From positions 79,355 through 143,354 of the forward strand of contig CAZCFE010000001.1 in the NCBI GenBank assembly GCA_964497925.1: 64,000 bases of DNA. The letters are read 5' to 3'. The DNA is from CAIYWZ01 sp964497925 (GTDB taxonomy: Bacteria; Pseudomonadota; Alphaproteobacteria; CAIYWZ01). The notes below the pieces were generated by a model, which worked only from the letters and a program-made list of their open reading frames with translations, searched no databases and had not been told where the DNA came from. Both the position numbers and the translations under genes were made by a program. Of this stretch, positions 1-8,766 are shown one piece after another; the first letter of the stretch is position 1; every line of letters begins with the position of its first letter.

Positions 1-2
1 TC

Positions 3-392
3 CCATCTATTTATGCAGGAGTCTATGATATTGCAACCGTGTCAGCAAATCAAAATGGATATCAAAGATTGATCAGCGCATTAGATACGGCGAATATTCT
101 TTCTAATGGTGAAATTATAAAACCCACAGCAGAACAAATAAAAAACATTTCCAATTTCATAAGCCCTGTTAGCGAAAATGCAATAACACGCGCAAAACGT
201 ATAGCTATCGCTATCAATCTAAATTTAAATCCTATATTAGTAGATGGCATGACAGGTGGAGGGATCAAAGAACTTACAGATTCTCTCATGATAAAAGGCG
301 TTTTGCCAACAAAATTTACAGCCAATACCATATCAGGAGAATTTCGTCCAGGAACGGTTACACAAAGAGCAGACGCTATTAAAGCAAAATAA
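3..392 (+). CDS. Hypothetical protein, C-terminal fragment (5' end outside window)
   Basis: The reading frame is open from the first complete codon (base 3) to a TAA at 390-392, so the gene begins upstream of the window. A GTG at 39 is in frame, but sequence upstream of it (PSIYAGVYDIAT) continues without a stop, so I treat it as internal. The visible ~129 residues contain no motif I can assign. They show an amphipathic segment, a short Gly-rich turn (DGMTGGGIKE) and a polar Lys-ending tail. The gene converges on rsh with only 11 bases between the stops, leaving no room for a long terminator. No function is proposed. Confidence 0.6.
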   Translation, partial: PSIYAGVYDIATVSANQNGYQRLISALDTANILSNGEIIKPTAEQIKNISNFISPVSENAITRAKRIAIAINLNLNPILVDGMTGGGIKELTDSLMIKGVLPTKFTANTISGEFRPGTVTQRADAIKAK

Positions 393-403
393 AAAAAGAG
401 AAA

Positions 404-2548
404 TCAAACTCTTTCAACCAAAGAAACAATTGGCATTGACCGCAATTCTGCTAGAATATTGGACAAGTGAACTGAATTTTTAACTTCGATATCCATCATC
501 ATCTCAAAAAAGTCATTATCATAAGATGTAGTACGAACATGAGCTATGTTTCCGGCCTGCCGACTAATAGCCATTGTTGTTGCCGCCAAGGCACCTTGCA
601 CATTCATAAGAAGCAAATGGATTCTTGCAACATGGGTTTGTTTTTCATCACGCTTTTCTTCCCATGCAACATCAATCCATCTTTCGGGAGCTTTCATGAA
701 TTGTTGTAAATTTTCGCATCCTTGTGTATGAATTGTCACGCCTTTTCCTGTCATTACAATTCCCGCAATATGATCCCCTGGAATTGGGTGACAACACCCT
801 GCAAAATGAACAGCCATTCCAGGTATTAAGCCTGCTATTGGAACCCGTTCTTTAAGATTTTTTTGAGGCTTTTGTGCTGAGTTTAAACTATCAATAGTAA
901 CTTCTTTTTTTGATTTATCATTAAAATGAGACTCGTATAACAAGATGCCCACATCGCGAACCCCTAAATGGCCAAGTCCTATATTATAGTAAACATCATC
1001 AACTTCCTCGCATTCAAGTTTTTCAAGAAGTCCATCAATCATCTTATCTGTTAACAGTAAATTTTCATTTTTAAATGCTTTATAGAGCATTTCCTTCCCA
1101 AGTTGCACATATTGTGTACGTTGTTGGGTGCGAATAAATTTACGAATAGCAGATCTTGCTTTTCCAGTAACAGCAAAACGCTCCCATAAAGGAGAAGGAG
1201 CTTGGCTTTTTGAAGTCACAATTTCAACAGAATCACCATTATACAATATCGTTCTTAAAGGGACCATTTTTCCATTAACCCTAGCGCCGGAACAATGGTT
1301 TCCAACTTGAGAGTGAACAGCGTATGCAAAATCAACAATTGTTGCACCTTGAGGCAAGGAAATCAAATCGCCGCCTGGCGTAAAGCAAAAAACCTCATCA
1401 GAAAACATTTCAAGCTTTGTGTGCTCTAGAAATTCTTCTGGATCAGAGGCGTGCTCTAAAATATCAAGTAAACTCTTAAGCCATTTATACTCATCCGTAT
1501 TAGGGCTATTGCCTCCTTGTTTATACTGCCAATGTGCCGCCACCCCAAGTTCCGCGATTGCTTGCATATCTTGCGTGCGAATCTGTATCTCAATACGTTG
1601 CCCCAAAGGCCCGACAACTCCTGTATGTATAGATCTATAGTTGTTTGCTTTTGGGGTTGAAATGTAGTCTTTAAATCTTCCAGAAATAACCGAAAATGCA
1701 CTATGGATTACACCTAATGCCTGGTAACACTCTGAAATCTCTTTCACAATAACTCGAAACGCCATGATATCAATTAATTCATCAAAGCTGATATTTTTTT
1801 GTGTGATTTTTTTCCAAATAGAATAAGGGGCTTTTTCCCTTCCTTCAATTTCAACTTTCATCCCATGTTTTATAAAAAGATTTTTCAATTCCTGAATAAT
1901 GGTGCTTACATTTTTATTGCCCTCTTCACGCATTTCTTGAAGACGATGCTCAATAGAAATAAAAGCTTCTGGGTACAATTCTTTAAACGCTAACTGATCC
2001 AACTTTTCTTTAAAATTCTGCATACCGATCCGTTCAGCTAAAGGTGCATAAATCTCAAGCGTTTCTCTGGCAATACGATTTCTTTTCTCTGGCTTAGAAA
2101 TATGATGCAAGGTGTTCATATTGTGAAGTCGGTCTGCAAGCTTAACAAGAAGGACCCTAATATCCTTAGACATTGCCAAAACAAGCTTACGAAAATTTTC
2201 CGCTTGCTTGACTTGCTCTGATTGATATTCAAGACGCGTTAATTTTGTGACACCATCAACAAGACTGGCGACCTCTTCCCCAAACATTTCTGTAATTTCT
2301 TGAAGGTTTGTGTCCGTGTCTTCAACGGTATCATGCAGCAATGCGGTAACAATTGTCGCAGTATCAAGCTTCATACCAGCAAGAATTCCTGCAACTTCTA
2401 AGGGGTGAGTAAAGTAGGGATCTCCTGACGCTCTCTTTTGTGAGCCATGAGCTTTCATCGCGAAAACATATGCTTTGTTCAACAAATCCTCATTCGCATG
2501 GGGATCATATTTTATAACTGCATCAACAAGCTCAAACTGACGTATCAT
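404..2548 (-). CDS. rsh: Bifunctional (p)ppGpp synthetase/hydrolase, RelA/SpoT homologue
   Basis: Makes and degrades the alarmone (p)ppGpp. Domains in order: an HD hydrolase with the HDTVEDTD signature near residue 72, the synthetase domain with RFKDYISTPK and EIQIRT, a TGS domain (FCFTPGGDLISLP), and a C-terminal region ending in an ACT-type domain (HVARIHLLLMNVQGALA). The RFKD sequence matches the RxKD loop of bifunctional Rsh/SpoT enzymes rather than the ExDD of RelA, and the HD residues are intact, so both activities are expected. The frame is open to 2590, but I place the start at ATG 2546-2548, which has AGGAA seven bases upstream and gives the usual N-terminus (MIRQFELVDAV) and 714 residues. 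It stands alone, divergent from the aldolase operon. Confidence 0.95.
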   Translation of the reverse strand: MIRQFELVDAVIKYDPHANEDLLNKAYVFAMKAHGSQKRASGDPYFTHPLEVAGILAGMKLDTATIVTALLHDTVEDTDTNLQEITEMFGEEVASLVDGVTKLTRLEYQSEQVKQAENFRKLVLAMSKDIRVLLVKLADRLHNMNTLHHISKPEKRNRIARETLEIYAPLAERIGMQNFKEKLDQLAFKELYPEAFISIEHRLQEMREEGNKNVSTIIQELKNLFIKHGMKVEIEGREKAPYSIWKKITQKNISFDELIDIMAFRVIVKEISECYQALGVIHSAFSVISGRFKDYISTPKANNYRSIHTGVVGPLGQRIEIQIRTQDMQAIAELGVAAHWQYKQGGNSPNTDEYKWLKSLLDILEHASDPEEFLEHTKLEMFSDEVFCFTPGGDLISLPQGATIVDFAYAVHSQVGNHCSGARVNGKMVPLRTILYNGDSVEIVTSKSQAPSPLWERFAVTGKARSAIRKFIRTQQRTQYVQLGKEMLYKAFKNENLLLTDKMIDGLLEKLECEEVDDVYYNIGLGHLGVRDVGILLYESHFNDKSKKEVTIDSLNSAQKPQKNLKERVPIAGLIPGMAVHFAGCCHPIPGDHIAGIVMTGKGVTIHTQGCENLQQFMKAPERWIDVAWEEKRDEKQTHVARIHLLLMNVQGALAATTMAISRQAGNIAHVRTTSYDNDFFEMMMDIEVKNSVHLSNILAELRSMPIVSLVERV

Positions 2549-2645
2549 TAATTTATTCCTGAATTTAAATATACCAACATAGTACTCCACTTTTGCATAA
2601 AATTCAATTTTGTTCTAAGAAGTTTTTAGAAAATGCATTTTTTAA

Positions 2646-2674
2646 TCGAAATTTTTAGCCACATGCTGTATAAT
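2646..2674 (+). promoter_or_regulatory. Probable sigma70-type promoter of the aldolase-efp operon
   Basis: A perfect TATAAT (2669-2674) lies 47 bases before the aldolase ATG. A 4/6 match to the -35 element (TCGAAA, 2646-2651) sits 17 bases upstream. The region between the divergent rsh and aldolase genes is otherwise AT-rich and featureless. Confidence 0.5.
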
Positions 2675-2720
2675 GAAATCAAAAATTGTTCTTACACAAC
2701 CAAAGAAGAGGTTATAGCTA

Positions 2721-3653
2721 ATGTATTTCCCTGATCCTATTTCAAAAATATTAAGCAATTATGACAGCGAATCTCCAGGAGTTAAAACAAACCTTTCAAG
2801 ACTTTTAATGCACGGAAAACTAGCAGGGACAGGGAAAGTGATAATTCTCCCTATAGATCAAGGATTTGAACATGGTCCAGGTCGAGCTTTTTCATCTAAT
2901 CCCGCAGCATATGATCCGTATTTTTTTTATGACATTGGAATTGAAGCTGGATTTTCAGCATACGCTGCTCCACTCGGGTTGCTTGAAGCCGGAGCTGGAA
3001 AATACGCAGGGCAAATCCCACTCATCTTAAAAATGAACAGCGGGAACTCAGTCTCAAAATCAGGGGGTGCTCCAGATCAGGCAATAACAGCAAGTATTGA
3101 GGACGCGTTAAGGCTTGGCTGTATTGGCATTGGGTTCACCATATACCCGGGCAGTGACGCTTGCCATGGCATGCTTGAAGAACTCAAAACCCTTTGCGCG
3201 CAAGCAAAAGCATGCGGTCTTATTGTTGTGGTATGGTCATACGCAAGAGGGAATCTTTCAAAAGCAGGAGAAACCGCTCTTGACACAATTGCATATGGTG
3301 CCCATATCGCTGCACTCATGGGGGCCACTATTATAAAAGTAAAACTTCCAACTGATTACTTAGAAAATGAGTTAGCCAAAACTGAATACATAAAAAATAA
3401 TGTTCCTAAAGATTCTTTAGCTGACCGCGTAACACATATCAAGCAAGCTTGCTTTAACGGCAAACGAATGGTTGTTTTTTCAGGAGGAGAAGCAAAAGAC
3501 ACTCAAGGAATTTATGAGGAAGCAAAAGCTATCATCAAGGGTGGTGGTAATGGCTCGATCATAGGACGCAATGTTTTTCAACGCCCAAGACTTCAAGCTA
3601 TACAAATGCTTGAAGAATTAATAAAAATATACACACAAGGAGAAAATAATTAA
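2721..3653 (+). CDS. fbaB: Class I fructose-bisphosphate aldolase (FbaB/DhnA type)
   Basis: Schiff-base aldolase of the DhnA family, interconverting fructose-1,6-bisphosphate with dihydroxyacetone phosphate and glyceraldehyde-3-phosphate in the cytosol. The 310-residue protein shows the family hallmarks: LPIDQGFEHGP near residue 48, GIGFTIYPGS in the middle, the strand ending in IIKVKLPTD that should carry the Schiff-base lysine, and the phosphate-binding GGNGSIIGRNVFQRP near the C-terminus. AAGAGG precedes the ATG by nine bases. It heads a co-directional run and its TAA abuts the efp ATG. Together with gpmI in the same run it covers two glycolytic/gluconeogenic steps. Confidence 0.93.
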   Translation: MYFPDPISKILSNYDSESPGVKTNLSRLLMHGKLAGTGKVIILPIDQGFEHGPGRAFSSNPAAYDPYFFYDIGIEAGFSAYAAPLGLLEAGAGKYAGQIPLILKMNSGNSVSKSGGAPDQAITASIEDALRLGCIGIGFTIYPGSDACHGMLEELKTLCAQAKACGLIVVVWSYARGNLSKAGETALDTIAYGAHIAALMGATIIKVKLPTDYLENELAKTEYIKNNVPKDSLADRVTHIKQACFNGKRMVVFSGGEAKDTQGIYEEAKAIIKGGGNGSIIGRNVFQRPRLQAIQMLEELIKIYTQGENN

Positions 3654-4220
3654 ATGAAAATCAATGGAAATGCAATCAGACCGGGAAATATTATCGAACA
3701 CTTAGGTAAGCTTTGGGTGGCTGTAAAAACCCAGCATACACAACCTGGAAAAGGTGGGGCTTATCTTCAAGTTGAGCTTAAAGGTTTAAAAGATGGCACA
3801 AAAATGAATGATCGTTTTCGTTCAAGCGAATCTGTCGAGCGCGTATTTTTAGAAGATCGTGAATTCCAATTTCTTTACCCAGAGGGCGATAATTTTGTAT
3901 TCATGGACAATGAAACCTACGAACAAGTAACAATTCACCAAGATATGATTGGAGATGCCGCATCTTTCTTAAAAGATGGAATGATGGCGAAACTTTCTTT
4001 TTATGAAGGAAACCCATTAACGGTAAACTTACCAGATACTGTTATTATGGAAATCATTGAAGCAGATGCTGTTATTAAAGGGCAAACAGCATCCTCATCA
4101 TACAAACCTGCAAAATTAGAAAATGGACTTCGTGTCCTTGTGCCACCTCATATTGAAGCTGGAACACGCATCGTTGTTAACACAGCGGACGGGACATATG
4201 TTGAAAGGGCTAAAGATTAA
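3654..4220 (+). CDS. efp: Translation elongation factor P
   Basis: EF-P binds between the P and E sites of the ribosome and rescues stalling at polyproline. The 188-residue length is standard. The N-terminal KOW-like domain carries the loop TQPGKGGAY with Lys33 at the tip, the position modified by EpmA/EpmB-type enzymes; the second and third OB domains follow (DRFRSSESVERV, then TRIVVNTADGTYVERA). So this is the lysine-type, not the arginine-rhamnose type. The start codon directly follows the aldolase stop, so translation is probably coupled. No epmA or epmB is visible in this window. Confidence 0.96.
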   Translation: MKINGNAIRPGNIIEHLGKLWVAVKTQHTQPGKGGAYLQVELKGLKDGTKMNDRFRSSESVERVFLEDREFQFLYPEGDNFVFMDNETYEQVTIHQDMIGDAASFLKDGMMAKLSFYEGNPLTVNLPDTVIMEIIEADAVIKGQTASSSYKPAKLENGLRVLVPPHIEAGTRIVVNTADGTYVERAKD

Positions 4221-4223
4221 ACT

Positions 4224-5027
4224 ATGGAACACAGAAATAGAGCTAGCCATCACTCACCAATTTTAAATGTCATGATCACAGCAGCCTATAAAGCAGCTCG
4301 TGGACTTATAAGAGATTTTGGTGAAATTGAAAATTTACAAGTATCTCGCAAAGGGCCAGGTGAATTTGTAACCGCCTCTGATATTAATTCAGAAAAAAAT
4401 CTGCGATATGATTTATCAAAAGCCAGACCAAATTACAGCTTTTTGCTTGAAGAGGGTGGACAAATCACTGGAGAAGATCCAGACCACACATGGATTGTTG
4501 ATCCACTTGACGGCACAACAAATTTTCTTCATGGGGTTCCACATTTCGCAATTTCTATTGGACTAAAAAAGAAAGATGAAATTATAGCCGGTGTAATTTA
4601 CGATCCAATCAAAGATGAAATGTTCAGCGCAGAAAAGGGTAGAGGGGCGTTCATGAATGATCGTAGGTTGCGCGTTTCTTCTCGAAGAGACTTCCACAAC
4701 TGCCTACTCGGGACTGGCGTTACAATGGCAAACCCTCAGTATCATCGTCAGTTTCTAGATTCAATCGAGAAAGTTTTACCGGTCTCTGCGGGTCTTAGGA
4801 GAATGGGGTCGGCATCTCTTGATTTGGCATATGTTGCCGCAGGACGCCTTGATGGATACTGGGAATACACTCTGAAACCATGGGATGTTGCTGCTGGAAT
4901 TATTTTAATACGCGAAGCAGGTGGAATAATCACACAGCTTAATGGTCAGACAAAAGCAGTTCAAGAGGGAGATGTTCTTGCTGGAAATCCTTTCGTTCAC
5001 GAACAGCTCATAAAAATATTAGGATAA
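4224..5027 (+). CDS. suhB: Inositol monophosphatase family protein (SuhB-like)
   Basis: Mg2+-dependent phosphatase of the inositol monophosphatase/SuhB family. Seen in sequence: the metal-binding LLEEGG segment, the family signature WIVDPLDGTTNFLHG, and the second signature KPWDVAAGIILIREAGG near the C-terminus; 267 residues is normal. The N-terminus (SPILNVMITAAYKAARGLIRDFGE) matches the usual alphaproteobacterial start, which favours ATG 4224 despite the lack of a clear ribosome binding site; it lies four bases after the efp stop and may be coupled to it. Bacterial members dephosphorylate inositol-1-phosphate, and E. coli SuhB also takes part in rRNA transcription complexes. Which role applies here cannot be told. 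Confidence 0.92.
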   Translation: MEHRNRASHHSPILNVMITAAYKAARGLIRDFGEIENLQVSRKGPGEFVTASDINSEKNLRYDLSKARPNYSFLLEEGGQITGEDPDHTWIVDPLDGTTNFLHGVPHFAISIGLKKKDEIIAGVIYDPIKDEMFSAEKGRGAFMNDRRLRVSSRRDFHNCLLGTGVTMANPQYHRQFLDSIEKVLPVSAGLRRMGSASLDLAYVAAGRLDGYWEYTLKPWDVAAGIILIREAGGIITQLNGQTKAVQEGDVLAGNPFVHEQLIKILG

Positions 5028-5034
5028 TAAAACT

Positions 5035-6177
5035 ATGAAACCAAAACACTTTCTCATACGAATGTTCTTATTTTTACTCATTACTGTGACATCGATAATG
5101 TTCATTTTGCCGGTATTAATTAAAGCATTCTTAGCAAACCCTGTTATAAATTCTTTAATTCTAGGCTGTTTGTGTTTTGGTATTATTTTTATTTTTATTC
5201 AAGTTTCACTGTTGGGTCCAGAAGTTCAATGGCTTGAAGCATGTCGAGATGATCTGCCTTTTCCAGAAGGGCAACCCAAACTTCTAGCGCCACTGGTAAA
5301 TGTCCTAAAAGAATCAACTGGAACCTACAATATTTCAACTGTTGCCATGAGATCACTACTAGATAGCGTGGATACAAGGTTGGATGACTCAAGGGAAATA
5401 TCTAGGTTTTTGCCAGGTCTTTTGGTCTTCTTGGGGCTTCTTGGGACATTTTGGGGGCTTGTTCAAACGGTTGGATCTATCGCCGAGATTATTTCAGGGT
5501 TAAATTTTACCGGACAAAGTGACATTGAGGGCGGTTCCATTCAATTTTTTGATCAACTTAAACAAGGATTAAAAGCTCCCCTTGCTGGCATGGGCCTTGC
5601 TTTTAGCGCATCCATGTTTGGCCTTGCAGGTTCGTTAATTTTAAGTTTTCTCGACCTTCAAGCAGGTCAAGCATACAGACACTTTTCACGAGATTTAGAA
5701 GAATGGCTTTCTACGCTCACACGCCTTCCAATTACAGCCATGGACAGCGAACGTGGTCAATCCGGCGGTGCCGGATATCTCATGGCTTTGATGGAGCAAA
5801 CAAATGAAACAATGAATCATCTTTTTAGAATGCTCAAAGAAACTGAAGATTCCCGTGGCTCTTTAGGAAAAAATTTGGCCGGATTTTCAGAAAAAGTTTC
5901 AAAGCTTACAGATCAAATGAAAACAGAACAAAACCTGATGGTGAAAATTGCAGAATCGCAAATAGATCTGCAAAACACAATCAAGAAGTTCGCAAGTGCA
6001 ACAAGTAATTTAGGCCTTGATGAAGGAACAAAAAATAATTTACGGAATTTAGATGCTATTGCCGTTAAAATATTAGAAGAAATGTCAACAGGACGCAAAC
6101 ACGTTGTTGAAGAGGTCCGAGATGAAATCAGGCTCCTGTCAAGAACAATAGCTAACTTAGCGCAGAGTGAATCTTAA
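5035..6177 (+). CDS. MotA/TolQ/ExbB-type proton-channel membrane protein
   Basis: A 380-residue inner-membrane protein. Two N-terminal membrane helices (about residues 6-30 and 36-58) precede a cytoplasmic stretch. Then come two conserved helices typical of the MotA/TolQ/ExbB family: LPGLLVFLGLLGTFWGLVQTV and a second beginning PLAGMGLAFSASMFGLAGS. The C-terminal ~130 residues are polar and probably coiled coil. In many alphaproteobacteria such a protein is encoded beside an OmpA/MotB-like partner; here the best partner is the gene ending at 30340, about 25 kb away. No flagellar genes are present, so a non-flagellar, peptidoglycan-anchored motor or a proton channel energising envelope functions is more likely than motility. 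ZorA of Zorya defence is structurally related, but no zorCDE genes are nearby. Confidence 0.75.
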   Translation: MKPKHFLIRMFLFLLITVTSIMFILPVLIKAFLANPVINSLILGCLCFGIIFIFIQVSLLGPEVQWLEACRDDLPFPEGQPKLLAPLVNVLKESTGTYNISTVAMRSLLDSVDTRLDDSREISRFLPGLLVFLGLLGTFWGLVQTVGSIAEIISGLNFTGQSDIEGGSIQFFDQLKQGLKAPLAGMGLAFSASMFGLAGSLILSFLDLQAGQAYRHFSRDLEEWLSTLTRLPITAMDSERGQSGGAGYLMALMEQTNETMNHLFRMLKETEDSRGSLGKNLAGFSEKVSKLTDQMKTEQNLMVKIAESQIDLQNTIKKFASATSNLGLDEGTKNNLRNLDAIAVKILEEMSTGRKHVVEEVRDEIRLLSRTIANLAQSES

Positions 6178-6178
6178 A

Positions 6179-6754
6179 ATGAAATATTTCAAAAGTTTTA
6201 TTATCATATCATTTATAATAAGCCTTTTTTTTCTATACTTTTCTTACCCAAAACAAGAATCAATAGTTCCCATTGGGGGACCTTTTGAGCTATATGACAC
6301 AAATAACCAAAAGATAAAAAATTCAGATTTTCATGGTAAATATATTCTAGTGTATTTTGGGTACACGTTTTGTCCCGATATTTGCCCAACAGCCTTAGAA
6401 AATATTACAGGCGCTTTAAAAGGCATCTCACAAAAAACCCTTGATCAAATAGTTCCTATTTTTATAACAATTGATCCAGACCGTGACAGCTTGGAATTTT
6501 TAAAAAAATATCAAACTATGTATCATCCTAAAATTATCATGCTACGCGGAACAAAAGAACAAACTGAAATTGCAAAGAAAAATTACCGGGTTTATGGCCA
6601 AAAAACGACACCTATACCGGGGCAAAAAGAATACTTGATTGATCATTCATCTATTATTTACTTGATGGGAAAAAATGGAGAGTTTTTAACACACTTCTCA
6701 CACGGAACGCCATCTTTAGAAATCATCAATAAAATTAATGAAATTGTCAAATAA
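6179..6754 (+). CDS. SCO1/SenC family copper chaperone
   Basis: Membrane-anchored, thioredoxin-fold copper chaperone that delivers copper to the CuA site of cytochrome c oxidase. An N-terminal membrane anchor (residues 5-22) is followed by the thioredoxin-like domain with the copper-binding motif FCPDICP (Cys65, Cys69) and the distal His156 in YLIDHSSIIY, so all three ligands are present. The frame extends upstream to a GTG at 6167 inside the previous gene, but ATG 6179, one base after the preceding TAA, gives a normal anchor and is preferred. Its neighbour is a DsbA-like oxidoreductase; a PCu(A)C chaperone gene at 50238 probably works in the same copper route. Confidence 0.93.
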   Translation: MKYFKSFIIISFIISLFFLYFSYPKQESIVPIGGPFELYDTNNQKIKNSDFHGKYILVYFGYTFCPDICPTALENITGALKGISQKTLDQIVPIFITIDPDRDSLEFLKKYQTMYHPKIIMLRGTKEQTEIAKKNYRVYGQKTTPIPGQKEYLIDHSSIIYLMGKNGEFLTHFSHGTPSLEIINKINEIVK

Positions 6755-6763
6755 GGAGGAAAA

Positions 6764-7327
6764 ATGTTTTTCAAAACACTAACCATTTGTATTTTCACAT
6801 TATCTTGTCTTTTTGCAAAAGACCCCCCACAAATCATCCTAGGAAATCCAGATGCAAAAACAGAAGTTGTCGTTTATACAGCACTAACTTGTGCAGCTTG
6901 CGCTTTTTTACATAAAGATACCTTAAAAAAATATGAAAAAACACGAGACTTCCGAATCGTCATTCGTCACTATCCATTAGATGCGCAATCTCTAGAGGCA
7001 GCTGTAGCTGTTGAATGTGCTTTGGCTAACCGTAAAGTCGAATTTTATGAAGAAATTTTCAATCGTCAAAATGAATTATTTGAGAAAAGCAATAACTTAA
7101 GAAGTGTTTTTGATAGGATTTCTTCAGATTTAAAAATTCCTCTTGATTGCTCAAAAACAGAAAATGTAAAGCAAGATATTTTAGAAAACTACAAACTCAT
7201 CGAAAATTTAATAGAAGAAACCCCTACATTTTTTGTAGGACCATCAGATGTGCCCCTTGAAAAAAGACGCAAGGGCGCGGGAGCTTTATCAGCAGAAGAA
7301 TTTGATAAATTTCTGAGAAAACCATGA
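6764..7327 (+). CDS. DsbA-family thiol-disulfide oxidoreductase (periplasmic)
   Basis: A 187-residue exported protein with a signal peptide (MFFKTLTICIFTLSCLFA) and a DSBA/thioredoxin fold. The active site is C43-A-A-C46 in the context TCAACAFLHK. The cis-Pro region is visible as ETPTFFVG, and the LDAQSLEAAVAVECA helix resembles the DsbA-like helical insertion. It is likely to oxidise or isomerise periplasmic disulfides. A strong AAGGAGG lies just upstream of the ATG, and the stop overlaps the gpmI ATG (ATGA). It may serve the Sco1 protein encoded just upstream, or general disulfide formation; dsbD elsewhere in the window could supply electrons if it acts as an isomerase. Confidence 0.87.
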   Translation: MFFKTLTICIFTLSCLFAKDPPQIILGNPDAKTEVVVYTALTCAACAFLHKDTLKKYEKTRDFRIVIRHYPLDAQSLEAAVAVECALANRKVEFYEEIFNRQNELFEKSNNLRSVFDRISSDLKIPLDCSKTENVKQDILENYKLIENLIEETPTFFVGPSDVPLEKRRKGAGALSAEEFDKFLRKP

Positions 7328-8766
7328 CCACTGTTGTTCTTTGTATCTTGGATGGGTGGGGGATTAGCCCTCAAAAACAACATAACGGCATTTATGATGC
7401 CCATACTCCAAATTACGATCGTTTCTTATCTATATATTCAAACACATTTCTTGAGGCTTCTCAGCATGATGTTGGTCTTCCAGATCATCAAATGGGAAAT
7501 TCAGAAGTAGGGCATATGAATATTGGGGCAGGGCGTATTATCATGCAAGATCTTCCTCGCATCAATGATGCCATCAAAAATAATCAAATCCGAACAAATA
7601 GAGCTTATGAAAAATTAAAACACACAACCGGAGTAGTTCACTTAATGGGGCTTTTATCTGATGGGGGCGTTCATTCACACATCAACCACATTATAGAAAT
7701 TGCATCACTTTTAAAAAAAGATGGTAGAGATATTGTTTTACACGCATTTTTAGATGGCAGAGATACATCTCCAAAAAGTGCAAAAAAATATATCCAGCAA
7801 ATAGTAGATCATGATATAAAAATCGCATCAATTGGCGGAAGATATTATGGCATGGATCGAGATCAGCGTTGGGATCGCATCGAAAAATCATTTAATGCCA
7901 TCAATGCTCAAAACAGTCCTTTTTTTACATGTCCTTTAGATTACATAGATCAGCAATATGCACAAAATATTACAGATGAATTTATTATGCCCGCAATTGC
8001 AAAAGAGTATCAAGGATTTAAGAAAGAAGACGCTTTACTTGTTATGAACTTTAGAGCAGATAGAATGCGTCAGATTCTAGAGATGTTTAAAGAAAAAAAT
8101 CATCTTTTTGGACTTACAGAATACTCTCAAGAATTATCGCCTTTTATGACCACTTTTTTTCCTCCAGAACCCCTAAAAAACACCTTAGGTGAAGTTGTTG
8201 CCAACTCACACCTGAATCAATTACGTTTAGCTGAAACTGAAAAATATGCACATGTAACATTTTTTTTTAACGGAGGGAAAGAGTCTGTTTTTGAAGGAGA
8301 GGATCGTATTTTAATAGAATCTCCAAAAGTTGCAACATATGATCTTCAGCCGGAAATGTCGGCAGACCAAGTTTGTGAGAATTTAATCACAGCTATAGAG
8401 TCCAAGAAATATCATTTGATCGTTGTTAATTTTGCAAATGCAGACATGGTTGGACATACAGGTATAGAATCTGCAATTACCATTGCTATTGAAAAATTAG
8501 ATGATTGTTTAGGGAAAATCGAGGAATCAATTCTCAAAATGAATGGTGTTCTTATAATCACAGCTGATCATGGAAACGCGGAAGAAACATTTGATGAAAC
8601 AACACATCAACCTCACACCGCACATACGCTAAACCCCGTTCCTTTGATTTTAATTGGGAAAAACACTCCGTTGCGCAACGGAAAACTGTGTGATATTGCA
8701 CCAACAATCCTAAAGTTAATGAATCTTAATATCCCGCAAGAAATGACAGGGGATGTTCTGATTTGA
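7324..8766 (+). CDS. gpmI: 2,3-bisphosphoglycerate-independent phosphoglycerate mutase
   Basis: Interconverts 3- and 2-phosphoglycerate without a bisphosphoglycerate cofactor, using two Mn2+ ions and a phosphoserine intermediate. The alkaline-phosphatase-fold signature CILDGWG is at the N-terminus, the catalytic serine is Ser60 in MGNSEVGHMNIGAG, and metal ligands appear in NFADADMVGHTG-like (here NFANADMVGHTG) and ITADHGNAEE near the C-terminus. At 480 residues it is slightly shorter than the usual ~510. Its ATG overlaps the dsbA-like stop and its own stop overlaps the envC start, so all three are probably translated from one message. Confidence 0.95.
   Translation: MTTVVLCILDGWGISPQKQHNGIYDAHTPNYDRFLSIYSNTFLEASQHDVGLPDHQMGNSEVGHMNIGAGRIIMQDLPRINDAIKNNQIRTNRAYEKLKHTTGVVHLMGLLSDGGVHSHINHIIEIASLLKKDGRDIVLHAFLDGRDTSPKSAKKYIQQIVDHDIKIASIGGRYYGMDRDQRWDRIEKSFNAINAQNSPFFTCPLDYIDQQYAQNITDEFIMPAIAKEYQGFKKEDALLVMNFRADRMRQILEMFKEKNHLFGLTEYSQELSPFMTTFFPPEPLKNTLGEVVANSHLNQLRLAETEKYAHVTFFFNGGKESVFEGEDRILIESPKVATYDLQPEMSADQVCENLITAIESKKYHLIVVNFANADMVGHTGIESAITIAIEKLDDCLGKIEESILKMNGVLIITADHGNAEETFDETTHQPHTAHTLNPVPLILIGKNTPLRNGKLCDIAPTILKLMNLNIPQEMTGDVLI

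Noticed and set aside
5035..6177. Zorya-like anti-phage system (ZorA/ZorB)
   Set aside because: The MotA- and MotB-like genes are 25 kb apart, and no zorC, zorD or zorE-type helicase/nuclease gene accompanies either; similar pairs are housekeeping in alphaproteobacteria.
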